A DNA stretch of 64,000 bases from Candidatus Flexifilum breve (GTDB taxonomy: Bacteria; Chloroflexota; Anaerolineae; Aggregatilineales; Phototrophicaceae). The stretch spans positions 1-64,000 of the forward strand of contig JADKGC010000017.1 of assembly GCA_016717205.1 (NCBI GenBank). The letters are read 5' to 3'. The position numbers and the translations under genes are program-made. The notes under the pieces are model-generated. The model was given only the letters and a program-made list of their open reading frames with translations. It did no database searches and was not told where the DNA came from. Below are positions 33,317 through 41,848 of this stretch, piece by piece (the stretch's first letter is position 1; the number at the start of each line of letters is the position of its first letter).

Positions 33317-33652
33317 ATGCTCGACATTCACGTGACTAAACAACAGCAGGTGACCCTTGTCGTAGTGAATGGACGTGTCGACAGCTTAAATGCTGGCGAA
33401 TTAGGGCTGTCGCTTTCCAGCGCCATTGAGGATGGCGGCACCCAGATCGTCCTCGATCTGTCGCAGGTCGCCTACATGAGCAGCGCGGGCCTGCGCGAAC
33501 TCGTCTCCGCTTTCAAGAAGGTGCGCCGGATCAGCGGTGACCTGCGGCTTGCGCAACCCTCACCCCGCGTGCAGGAAGTCTTGGAGATGGCTGGATTGGA
33601 CACCATTTTCCAAATCTTCCCCACGCAACTGGATGCGGTCGGCAGCTACTAG
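33317..33652 (+). CDS. STAS-domain anti-sigma-factor antagonist
   Basis: 111 residues of the SpoIIAA/RsbV type: VVNGRVDSLNAGEL, LDLSQVAYMSSAGLRELVSA (with the phosphorylatable Ser in the MSSAGL motif) and RLAQPSPRVQEVLEMAGLD. Such proteins sequester anti-sigma kinases when unphosphorylated. A kinase-antagonist fusion starts 14 bases downstream, making a regulatory pair. No sigma-factor gene is in the neighbourhood. Confidence 0.9.
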   Translation: MLDIHVTKQQQVTLVVVNGRVDSLNAGELGLSLSSAIEDGGTQIVLDLSQVAYMSSAGLRELVSAFKKVRRISGDLRLAQPSPRVQEVLEMAGLDTIFQIFPTQLDAVGSY

Positions 33653-33666
33653 CCAAGGCCGGGTGC

Positions 33667-34464
33667 ATGACTCCCAGTTTGCTGCGGATTCCGAGCGTCC
33701 TCGAAGAAGTCGCTGCCGCGTGCGCGTTCGTTGCTGATCAGGCTCAAGCCGCCGGGCTTGATGCCACCGCGTGTCATCACTGCTATCTGGCAACGGACGA
33801 AGCCTGTACGAATATCGTCGAACACGGCTACGGTCAATCCTGCCCGGAAGGTTTCATTGAGCTGATCTGCGCGGTGGAAGGCGATCAGTTCATCATCACG
33901 ATCATTGACGACAGCCCCGCATTTGATCCGTTGGGCGTGCCCGATCCCGATGTGAAAGCGCCGTTGGCTCAGCGCGAACCGGGCGGGTGGGGCATCTTCT
34001 TCATCAAAAAGCTGATGGATCGCGTTGACTACACCCACGATGGAGCCAGCAATCGCCTGATGATGAGCAAAGGCATCAGCACCCATCACAATTGGGGTGA
34101 ACCTCCCGCCGAGGCGCGCTTACAGCCGATCCGCCTACAAGAACTGCGTCCGAAAACGGTCCTCATTGCGCCCAGCGGCAAACTCGACTCGGTGCAGAGT
34201 CGCGAACTCGCCGTGGTATTCGGGCAGGTATTCGCGGACGGCAACCGCTGGCTGTTGTTGGATTTAGCTGAAGTCGATTATATCTCCAGCGCGGGGTTCA
34301 AAACGCTCGTGAGCGCGTGGCAGCGGGCGCGCGCGGCCAAAGGGGATCTCATTCTCGTCACGCTCACTGGGCGCGTTCGGGAAGTCCTGGAGATGATCGG
34401 GTTAAACCTCGTCTTCACCATCGCCGACTCCCCGGAACACGCGCTTGCCCGCCTGAAGAAGTAA
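33667..34464 (+). CDS. RsbW-like kinase fused to STAS domain
   Basis: 265 residues: an N-terminal HATPase_c of the SpoIIAB/RsbW anti-sigma kind (ATDEACTNIVEHGYG with the N-box, IIDDSPAFDP, GGWGIFFIKKLMD) and, from about residue 155, a complete STAS domain (LIAPSGKLDSVQSRELA, DYISSAGFKTLVSAWQRARA). Kinase and antagonist, usually separate proteins, are joined in one chain. It may switch by intramolecular phosphorylation or sequester itself. Co-transcribed with the upstream STAS gene. Confidence 0.87.
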   Translation: MTPSLLRIPSVLEEVAAACAFVADQAQAAGLDATACHHCYLATDEACTNIVEHGYGQSCPEGFIELICAVEGDQFIITIIDDSPAFDPLGVPDPDVKAPLAQREPGGWGIFFIKKLMDRVDYTHDGASNRLMMSKGISTHHNWGEPPAEARLQPIRLQELRPKTVLIAPSGKLDSVQSRELAVVFGQVFADGNRWLLLDLAEVDYISSAGFKTLVSAWQRARAAKGDLILVTLTGRVREVLEMIGLNLVFTIADSPEHALARLKK

Positions 34465-34472
34465 GCTCGCGG

Positions 34473-36095
34473 CTAGCCGCTGCGCCAACTGTTGATATCG
34501 TCGAGATTCACCTCACCATAGGGCGGGGCGAAATTCAGACACTCGACCGCTTGCTCCGGCAGATCAGTGCGCGGTGCAATCAGCGGATCTTCCGGGCTGA
34601 AGTAATTCCACGCGGCGCGCGAAATACCTTCAATGAGCGGCCACGCCCGCGCATAGCTGAAGAAATCGGTGTTCTCCCACACAAACACGGCAATGACATA
34701 GTCACGACCATTCGGCGGGAACACGATCCCCGCATCGCCATGCACGTTTTCCAGCCAGCCATTTTTGTGCGAGATGCGCGCGTCTGCCGGAATTCCGCCT
34801 TGCAGCAGGCGTTCGAGGTCGTTTGCGCTCATCAGTTCCAGCATCTGACGACACTCGTTCTGGGTGAAACTGCCGTCAGGGTAGGCCGTGATCAAGCCTG
34901 AGCCGTAATTCGCGCAGTCGTAGATCATGCTGAACAGTGTGCCGAGGTCTTCGGTTGTTGTCTGGTTGAACGGATCCGCGCCCGTGTTGAAACTCTGATT
35001 GGGGGAAGTCGACGGTGCCGGAATCGAGAACAACTGCTGATCGCCACCCAAGAACAAGGGTGCGGAGATGTAGCTGTTCCGGGCGCCGACATAGCGCGCG
35101 GTGTTCGTCACGTCGGCGATGCCCGCCGCGAGGCTGGTATCTGTACCGCCGCCGATGATCTGCATGATGAGATTCGACGAACTGTTATTGCTGCACAGCA
35201 GCGACTGCGCCATGAGATACGCCTCGTCGTCGCTGGGCGCGAACAGCAGGTTGCGGAAGTAGTCGATCATGATCGACACCTTGACCGTACTCGCGGCGGA
35301 GACGGCCACATCGCTCAGCAGGTTGACTTCCTCGCCCGTCTCCAAATCCATGACGAACACCGACGCGATGGTCGACTGCCCGTCGTAGACGAAGCCTTCC
35401 GAGTCGAGATAGGCGATGATCAACTGCCGCAGTGAATCGATGTTGGTGTTGCGACCATCGGTGCTGTCGACAGGCAGCACGACCTGTCGATTGATCGGGT
35501 CGCGCAGCGCCGCGTCAATGAGGGGCAGGGCGACATTCGTATCCAGTACATAGCCCGCGTCGCCGGTACGGAAGGTGAGCGTTTGCACGTCATAGCTGCC
35601 TTCACCGGGCGGACGGTCGTAGCGCGCGGCAATATCACTGACAATCTGCCGCAGCAGCGCCTCCTGATAATCCGCCGTCAAAGTCACATTGACCTGCGTT
35701 TCCGATTCACTGCCCGCCAGATAATTGAAGAACTGCTGCCAGAAGGCGACTTCGCTGGCGCCACCTGCGCGCGCTTCGGCGAGCATGGCTTCGCGATTCG
35801 TCCGGAAGCCGATTGAGGCTGGATCGAGCAGAATCGGGCTGTCCGCGTACCAGAGCGTGACGGGTTGAGCGTAGGCCTGTTCGATGCGGCTGGCGGCATC
35901 GACGGCGGAGAGCCCGCCAATCGGAACGCCTGCGACCACGACTTCATTGGAGAACCGTTCGGTTTGCTGACTAAAGCGGATGAGTTCGAGCAGCAGCAGC
36001 CCGAGCGCCGCGAAGATGAACAACCACGAAAACAGGGGAATTATCGGGAGGCGGCGCGAGCGCCGACGCGTACCCAATCCACTGAGAGAAGTCAT
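34473..36095 (-). CDS. Membrane-anchored class A beta-lactamase-like serine hydrolase
   Basis: 540 residues. A basic stretch RRRSRR and one membrane segment (about residues 20-38, LFSWLFIFAALGLLLLELI) anchor it; the rest lies outside. The first extracytoplasmic part (about 45-225) resembles the peptidoglycan-binding domain found before VanW/L,D-transpeptidases. The C-terminal hydrolase has SxxK as STVK (Ser269, Lys272), SNN as the SDN-like motif, and HKNG in the KTG position. Class A-like hydrolases of this type may act on peptidoglycan or be true beta-lactamases. ATG 36095 is preferred because 22 upstream codons are not membrane-like. Confidence 0.8.
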   Translation of the reverse strand: MTSLSGLGTRRRSRRLPIIPLFSWLFIFAALGLLLLELIRFSQQTERFSNEVVVAGVPIGGLSAVDAASRIEQAYAQPVTLWYADSPILLDPASIGFRTNREAMLAEARAGGASEVAFWQQFFNYLAGSESETQVNVTLTADYQEALLRQIVSDIAARYDRPPGEGSYDVQTLTFRTGDAGYVLDTNVALPLIDAALRDPINRQVVLPVDSTDGRNTNIDSLRQLIIAYLDSEGFVYDGQSTIASVFVMDLETGEEVNLLSDVAVSAASTVKVSIMIDYFRNLLFAPSDDEAYLMAQSLLCSNNSSSNLIMQIIGGGTDTSLAAGIADVTNTARYVGARNSYISAPLFLGGDQQLFSIPAPSTSPNQSFNTGADPFNQTTTEDLGTLFSMIYDCANYGSGLITAYPDGSFTQNECRQMLELMSANDLERLLQGGIPADARISHKNGWLENVHGDAGIVFPPNGRDYVIAVFVWENTDFFSYARAWPLIEGISRAAWNYFSPEDPLIAPRTDLPEQAVECLNFAPPYGEVNLDDINSWRSG

Positions 36096-36208
36096 AACCC
36101 ATACAGTTGAACTAAACCAACACCAGCGTCTGAGTCTAGCCGACAACCGGAGCTCTGACAACCCGTCGTCAAGCTGCTGGCGAAAACCCGTGCCGATAAA
36201 TGCGCTTG

Positions 36209-36217
36209 TGCTATACT
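36209..36217 (+). promoter_or_regulatory. Extended -10 promoter of the large kinase gene
   Basis: TGCTATACT: extended -10 with TATACT (36212-36217). No convincing -35. The start point near 36224 leaves about 20 bases with GAGG before the TTG start. Confidence 0.4.
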
Positions 36218-36243
36218 TGATTGCGTGAAAAGAGGATGCTTCC

Positions 36244-39200
36244 TTGATCTCAGTCGATTTTACGAGTCTGTTCCTACGCCCACCCGGTGATCTCCTCTAC
36301 TATCTGATCGTCATGGCGATCAGTCAGGCGGCGCTTTTCATGTCGCTGGGGCAGCAGTTGAAACGCCCGACGGCGCGTCCTTTCCGTCAGTACACCATCG
36401 CGCTCGGTGGTGTGGTGATCGCGTGGGCGCTGCTCTTAATCGGGGCGTTGTTCGCGCTCCTCACCCGCCAGCCCGCCGACTCGATTTTGCCACCCATGGA
36501 ACGCATTGCGCAGCTCGTCGCGCTGGTACTGCTTGGTTGGGCGTTTTTGACCGCCGACCACGACCACTGGGGCAGGGTACCGAACTACGCGCTCCTGCTT
36601 TTGATCGGCGCGGCGGCGCTCGGCTACATCCTGACCGGTCTGGAATGGGCGGGCGACTATGCCACCACTGATTTCAACCTGAGCGGGTTTGGCGTCGCAT
36701 GGACGTTTAACGCCGCGGTGATCGCAGCCTTGGGCACACTGCTCATGGTCGCCTACTATCGCCGTGTCGTCGATGTGCCGCTCAAGCTGGTGTTCTTCGT
36801 CATGGTGCTCGTCGGCTATGTGGCGACCCTCGTGCAAATCACGCAGGGGACGATCATCGGCGATTACTCCGGCCTGATCCGGTTGACGTTTGTCGGCGCG
36901 CTGCTCATCGTTCCGGTGCTGATCTACCGCACGATTCTGCTGCATCTCGAAGTTGAGATCGCTCAGAAGCCCGCGCCGTTGATTGTGCCCGCCGTGCGCA
37001 TGGATAATCCCGAGGTCGCCCCGATCACGCCTGCGGATCGCGAATCCGCCCAATTGATGCGCGCGCTCGGCATGATGCTGGAACGTACCACGCTTGATAC
37101 CATCCCGGAACGCATCGTCACCTCGACGCTCACGGTGCTGCGGGCTGACATTGGCGCGCTCTTGCGCATTCAAAGCGCCAATTACGCCGACATCGTGTGG
37201 GGCGTCGACAAGGTGCTCAATCGCTCGATCAGCGGCCTATCGATTAATCTTGAAACGCAGCCTACGCTCGTCAATGCAATTGAGCGCAAGCTGCAGCGGC
37301 CGCTGTACTCCGACCGTAACATCGAAGAACTGCACGACTTGTATACGCGCTTTGATATTGAGCCCATTGGCCCGACCTACTTCCAGCCGCTGGTCAGCGA
37401 AAAAGAGCTGCTCGGCGTACTGATCATTGGACAGCCGTATTCCAGCCGTGAACTCACGCCGCAGGAAGTCGAACTGCTCAAGGGGATCGGCATTATCGCA
37501 GCGAACCTGCTGGCACTCGGTGATGCAGCACTGGACCTGCGCGCGCGTAATCAGACCATTGGTACGCTCGTCGACAGCGATGTCGATGCACTGCTGGATA
37601 CCGACAAGAGCAAGCAGCTCACCGCCGAACTCGACGAAGCGCGGCGGCAGCTCACCGAAATGGCGCAGCAGGTTACCCGCCTCAAGCTTGAACTCGACGA
37701 CGAACGCAGTCGCGTGACGTCTGAACTCGGCGACTCCGATACGGGACGCACGATCACACAGCGGCTGGAAGTGCTCAACGACGACCAGCAGCGCCTGACC
37801 GAAGAACGTGACCGTTTGGCGACGCGTTTGCGCGAAGCTGAGACCGCCTTAGCAGGCGCAACCTCTTCTGATCAGGAAATCATGTTCAGCAGCATGATCG
37901 ATTTGCTGCGGCGCGAACGCGATCAACTGGTGACGCAGCGTGACCGCCTACACGATCAACTGGCCGAACTGCGGCGCGGCGCGCCGATCCCGCATATGCT
38001 GCAAGAACTCATCGACAGCATGGGCACGGAAAAGTCGCGTCTGGAGGTCGAAAACGAGCGGCTCTCCAGCAAATTGACGGATATTGAGACGCAGTTGGTC
38101 GCGTTGGGCATTCAAGGCGGTACCGACGGCGTCGCGCAGTTGATCGCCCAGCTCTACGAACAGCGCTCGGCGTTGATCGCCAAGAGCGATGCCTTCAAGC
38201 GCGAACGCGATGCGCTCCTCCACGAGCGCGCGCAGCTTGAAGAAGCCATTCGCCGCGAAGAAGAACGCGAGAAGCGCCTCGAAGCGCTCTCGACTGAGGT
38301 GCAGCACTTGGCCGCTGACCGCGAAGCGATCACCCGCCAGCGGGATCGACTGCGCAGCGAGCGAGATGAAGTGGCGCAGCGGCAGGAATCGCTCAAAGAG
38401 CAGCAGGCGCGCCTGATGGCGGAAGTCGCGGGCTTCGAGCAGGAACTTACTGAGGCGCACGAACAGCAGCGTAATCTGCGCAGCGAAATTCAAGGCTTGA
38501 TGAACGAGCGCAGCTTCTACGTACGCGAACGCGATCGCTTGACCGCCGCGCTCAAGGCTGTGGAAAACGACCGCGATCAACTGCTGGCGCGTGTCGAAGG
38601 TGACCGCGAGCGGCTGGAACACTTGGGTGTTGAAGGCGTGGGCACGCTCACCAAGATGATCGAAGAACTCTCCGGTCAGCGCAGCGATCTCGAACGTCAG
38701 CTCAACGACATGCGCGTCGCGCTGGCCACCGCGGACGACCGGATCGAAATGCTGCAAATTCGCTCCAATGCGCAGAATCTGCAACCGGCGTATCGACCTG
38801 ACAACCCCGATCTCATCCTTGGTATGGTGCAGGAACTGCGCACGCCCATGACCTCGATTGTCGGCTATGTTGATTTGCTCATGAACGAGTCGGCGGGCAT
38901 TCTCGGCGAAATGCAGCGCAAGTTCCTGCAGCGCGTTTCGGCCAATGTAGTGCGCCTGACGTCGATGATTGAAGATCTGACGCGCATCACGACGCTCGAT
39001 GCCGGGCGTTTCGTCCTTGTGCCAGATCGCGTGGATGTCGTCGAGGTGATCGAAGATGCCATTACCGCGGCCTCGACCACGCTGAGCGAGAAGGGCTTGA
39101 TCGTCCACCTCGACCTTGAAGATTCCATGCCGCCCGCGCGCGCTGACGAAGAAGCCATCACGCAGATCGTCGGCCAACTGCTGACGAACGCGTACCTCGC

Positions 39201-39540
39201 GTCCCCGCCCGGCGGCGAAGTGTTCGTGAGCGCCCGGCGCGATACCCGGCAGGCGCGCCGCGGCGTCGCAGATCGGGTATTGGTGAGCATCGAAGATCGC
39301 GGCGGCGGCATTGCGCCGGAAGACCAGAGCCGCGTCTTCGCCCGCAAGTACAAAGCCGAAAACCCGCTGATTCAGGGGTTAGGCGATACGGGTGTCGGTT
39401 TGGCTATTGCCCGGGCGCTCGTTGAAGCGCATGGTGGCGAAATCTGGCTGGAAAGCCGAACCGGCATTGGCAGCGCTTTTAACTTCACACTTCCGCTCGA
39501 AATCCAACCGGAGGCTGAACGTGCGTCGGGACATCGGTAA
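36244..39540 (+). CDS. Large membrane histidine-kinase-like protein lacking the phospho-His
   Basis: 1098 residues. About seven membrane segments (residues 15-235), a GAF domain (about 275-430), a long coiled coil (about 455-850, heptads rich in Glu, Arg and Gln, with repeated LREERDRLATR-type units), then a HisKA-HATPase module. The HisKA site reads MVQELRTPMTSI: the usual His of the H-box is Gln863 (CAG codon). The ATPase keeps an N-box (QLLTNAYLASP), G1 (DRGGGI) and G2 (GDTGVGLAI). It may be a pseudokinase or act through dimer partners. TTG start with GAGG 8 bases before. Confidence 0.85.
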   Translation: MISVDFTSLFLRPPGDLLYYLIVMAISQAALFMSLGQQLKRPTARPFRQYTIALGGVVIAWALLLIGALFALLTRQPADSILPPMERIAQLVALVLLGWAFLTADHDHWGRVPNYALLLLIGAAALGYILTGLEWAGDYATTDFNLSGFGVAWTFNAAVIAALGTLLMVAYYRRVVDVPLKLVFFVMVLVGYVATLVQITQGTIIGDYSGLIRLTFVGALLIVPVLIYRTILLHLEVEIAQKPAPLIVPAVRMDNPEVAPITPADRESAQLMRALGMMLERTTLDTIPERIVTSTLTVLRADIGALLRIQSANYADIVWGVDKVLNRSISGLSINLETQPTLVNAIERKLQRPLYSDRNIEELHDLYTRFDIEPIGPTYFQPLVSEKELLGVLIIGQPYSSRELTPQEVELLKGIGIIAANLLALGDAALDLRARNQTIGTLVDSDVDALLDTDKSKQLTAELDEARRQLTEMAQQVTRLKLELDDERSRVTSELGDSDTGRTITQRLEVLNDDQQRLTEERDRLATRLREAETALAGATSSDQEIMFSSMIDLLRRERDQLVTQRDRLHDQLAELRRGAPIPHMLQELIDSMGTEKSRLEVENERLSSKLTDIETQLVALGIQGGTDGVAQLIAQLYEQRSALIAKSDAFKRERDALLHERAQLEEAIRREEEREKRLEALSTEVQHLAADREAITRQRDRLRSERDEVAQRQESLKEQQARLMAEVAGFEQELTEAHEQQRNLRSEIQGLMNERSFYVRERDRLTAALKAVENDRDQLLARVEGDRERLEHLGVEGVGTLTKMIEELSGQRSDLERQLNDMRVALATADDRIEMLQIRSNAQNLQPAYRPDNPDLILGMVQELRTPMTSIVGYVDLLMNESAGILGEMQRKFLQRVSANVVRLTSMIEDLTRITTLDAGRFVLVPDRVDVVEVIEDAITAASTTLSEKGLIVHLDLEDSMPPARADEEAITQIVGQLLTNAYLASPPGGEVFVSARRDTRQARRGVADRVLVSIEDRGGGIAPEDQSRVFARKYKAENPLIQGLGDTGVGLAIARALVEAHGGEIWLESRTGIGSAFNFTLPLEIQPEAERASGHR

Positions 39541-41741
39541 TGAGGTGATTGTAGCAATTGCCGCAGTGGGGGTCATCGCATTTGCAGTGATCTTCGGCAT
39601 CGTACTCACGATTTCCAATGGCGAACAAGGCTCGGCGACCGCTATACCGTTGTCCGCCACCCGCCAGCCCACCGTGCGGTTCACCTTACCGCCCAGCGCC
39701 GCCACGGCGACCACCCCGGTCGAGACAGCGGTCGCGGAGAACCCAACTGCGATTCTCCCGGCGACCGTGCTGCCGAGCGCGACCGTGTTTGTCCCGCCCG
39801 ATTCAACCGCCGCGCCTACGCTCACGTTCCAACCGAGCAATACGGTGGCTCCGCCGACGGTTGCGCCTACGGTTACAGTGCCGCCTTCGACCGCTGTCCA
39901 GCCCCTCGCGGTCGCCAGCGCTACAAACACAGAGAGAGTAACTGCGACAAATACGGCGACGCTCGAACCGACGGCCACAGAAACAGCGACGGCGACGGAC
40001 ACCGCTACTCTGGAGCCAACGGCAACGGAAACTGTAACTGAGACGGCGACGTTGGAACCAACCGCGACCGAAACCTCAACGGCGAGACACTGCTACCCTA
40101 GAGCCAACGGCGACGGAAACCGTAACTGAGACGGCGACGTTGGAACCAACCGCGACCGCGCTGCTCCCAAGCAAGACGCCGACGGCTACAGAAACCGAGA
40201 CCGCTACGCTTGAAGTGACTGCAACGGAGACGGCGACACTGGAACCGACGGCGACCTTCACGGAAACGCCGACCGAGACGGCGACGCCTGAACCGACGTT
40301 CACGGAGACACCCACCGAGACGGCGACGCTGGAACCGACGGCGACCTTCACGGAAACGCCCACCGAGACGGCGACACCTGAACCGACGTTCACGGAGACC
40401 GCGAGCCTGACGCCGACGGCGACCTTCACGGAAACGCCGTTGCCCAGCCCAGCACCGACCGAGACGGCGACGCTTGAACCCACGGCGACCTTCACGGAAA
40501 CGCCCACCGAGACGGCGACGCCTGAACCGACGTTCACGGAGACACCCACCGAGACGCCGCTGCCGAGCGACACGCCCAGCCCCACGCCGACGGATACGGT
40601 GACGCTGGAACCGACGGCGACCTTCACGGAAACGCCGACGGAGACGTTTACGCCGGAACCGACGTTCACGGAGACCGCGAGCCTGACGCCGACGGCGACC
40701 TTCACGGAAACGCCGACGGAGACGTTTACGCCGGAACCGACGTTCACGGAGACCGCGAGCCTGACGCCGACGGCGACGCCAACCGAAACGCCGCTGCCGA
40801 GCCCCACGCCGACGGAAACGGCGACGCTGGAACCGACGGCGACCTTCACGGAAACGCCGACGGAGACGTTTACGCCAGAACCGACGTTTACGGAGACCGC
40901 GAGCCTGACGCCGACGGCGACGTTCACCGAAACGCCGCTGCCGAGCCCCACGGCGACCTTCACGGAAACGCCGACCGAGACGTTTACGCCTGAACCGACG
41001 TTCACGGAGACCGCGAGCCTGACGCCGACGGCGACGCCAACCGAAACGCCGCTGCCGAGCCCCACGCCGACGGAAACGGCGACGCTGGAACCGACGGCGA
41101 CCTTCACGGAAACGCCGACGGAGACGCCGCTGCCCACCGAAACGCCCCATCCGACCCGGACGCCGCGCCCGACGCAGGAACCCACATCGCCTCCTGAGCC
41201 GATGACGCTCGACTGCCCGCTGCCCGAAGGCTGGGTGACCTATACCCTCACCGACACCGACACCCTGTTCGCGCTGGCGGCGGCGACCGGGTCGTCGGTC
41301 AACGAACTGATTGTCGGCAACTGCTTGAGCGGCGCAGAGACTCCGCTCCCCGGCATGACGATTGCGCTTCCGCGTCCGTTTGTCGAACCGGTCGCCGTCT
41401 ATGCGCCCGTCGTTCCGGAAGCATCGCCCCCGCAGGTTGGCTGCACGTTCCCCGGTTCGGTGATCACGGCGCCGCTCCCGGGTGAAGAACTGGATGGCGT
41501 CTTCAGCGTGATCGGCACGGCCAGTCAGGAAAGCTTCGCTTACTATCGCATCGAAATCCGACCGGACGCCGCCCAGCTCTTTAATCTCTACTCGCGTTCC
41601 GAGGTGCAAGTCTTCAATGGGACGCTGGCCGAGGTGAATACGCATCTGTTTGGCGATGGTTTACACTGGATTCGCCTGACGCTGGTGCAGCCGAATGGCG
41701 AATTCCCGACGCCCTGCGCCATCCCCGTCATTTTCCGCTGA
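39521..41741 (+). CDS. Thr/Pro-repeat surface protein with LysM-like domain (frameshifted)
   Basis: Starts at GTG 39521 with GGAGG 6 bases ahead, inside the end of the kinase gene. A membrane segment (about residues 8-30, VIVAIAAVGVIAFAVIFGIVL) anchors a long Thr/Pro/Glu-rich stalk (TETPTETATPEPTF units). A C-terminal LysM-like domain follows (PEGWVTYTLTDTDTLFALAA, LPGMTIALP) and then an immunoglobulin-like tail with two Cys. The frame breaks near 40083: compared with the neighbouring repeat copies, two bases are missing (GCGAGACAC for GCGACGGACAC). Downstream the frame runs intact from about 40090 to 41741. Either slippage in the repeats or a sequencing error; the protein is otherwise complete. 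Confidence 0.72.
40208..41135 (+). repeat. Degenerate tandem repeats coding for the TETPTE stalk
   Basis: About 0.9 kb of near-identical units such as ACGGCGACCTTCACGGAAAC and CCGACGGAGACGTTTACGCC in varying order. Long perfect copies recur about 120 to 170 bases apart. Expected to vary in copy number and to be hard to assemble. Confidence 0.85.
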
Positions 41742-41761
41742 CCACTGCTTGCCCTGTGCTT

Positions 41762-41787
41762 CCCCGCTGACTCTACCGTCAGCGGGG
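41762..41787 (+). terminator. Hairpin after the surface-protein gene
   Basis: CCCCGCTGAC, 6-base loop, GTCAGCGGGG: a 10-bp perfect stem 21 bases after the stop codon. It lacks a T-run (ATCATCCG follows), so it is a weak terminator or an mRNA-stabilising hairpin. Confidence 0.5.
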
Positions 41788-41848
41788 ATCATCCGTTACA
41801 CTGGGGCGGCAAAACCGCACAGTGGTGTGCTGCATTCTGGAGAGAGTC

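Noticed and set aside
41043..41135. CRISPR array
   Set aside because: Repeats at 40.2-41.1 kb are directly adjacent coding units without unique spacers; no cas genes in the window.
40076..41645. Long antisense ORFs over the Thr/Pro repeat, coding Gly/Val- and Arg-rich proteins
   Set aside because: They mirror the tandem repeat on the other strand; no ribosome site, extreme composition, and the plus-strand frame has membrane anchor and LysM-like domain.
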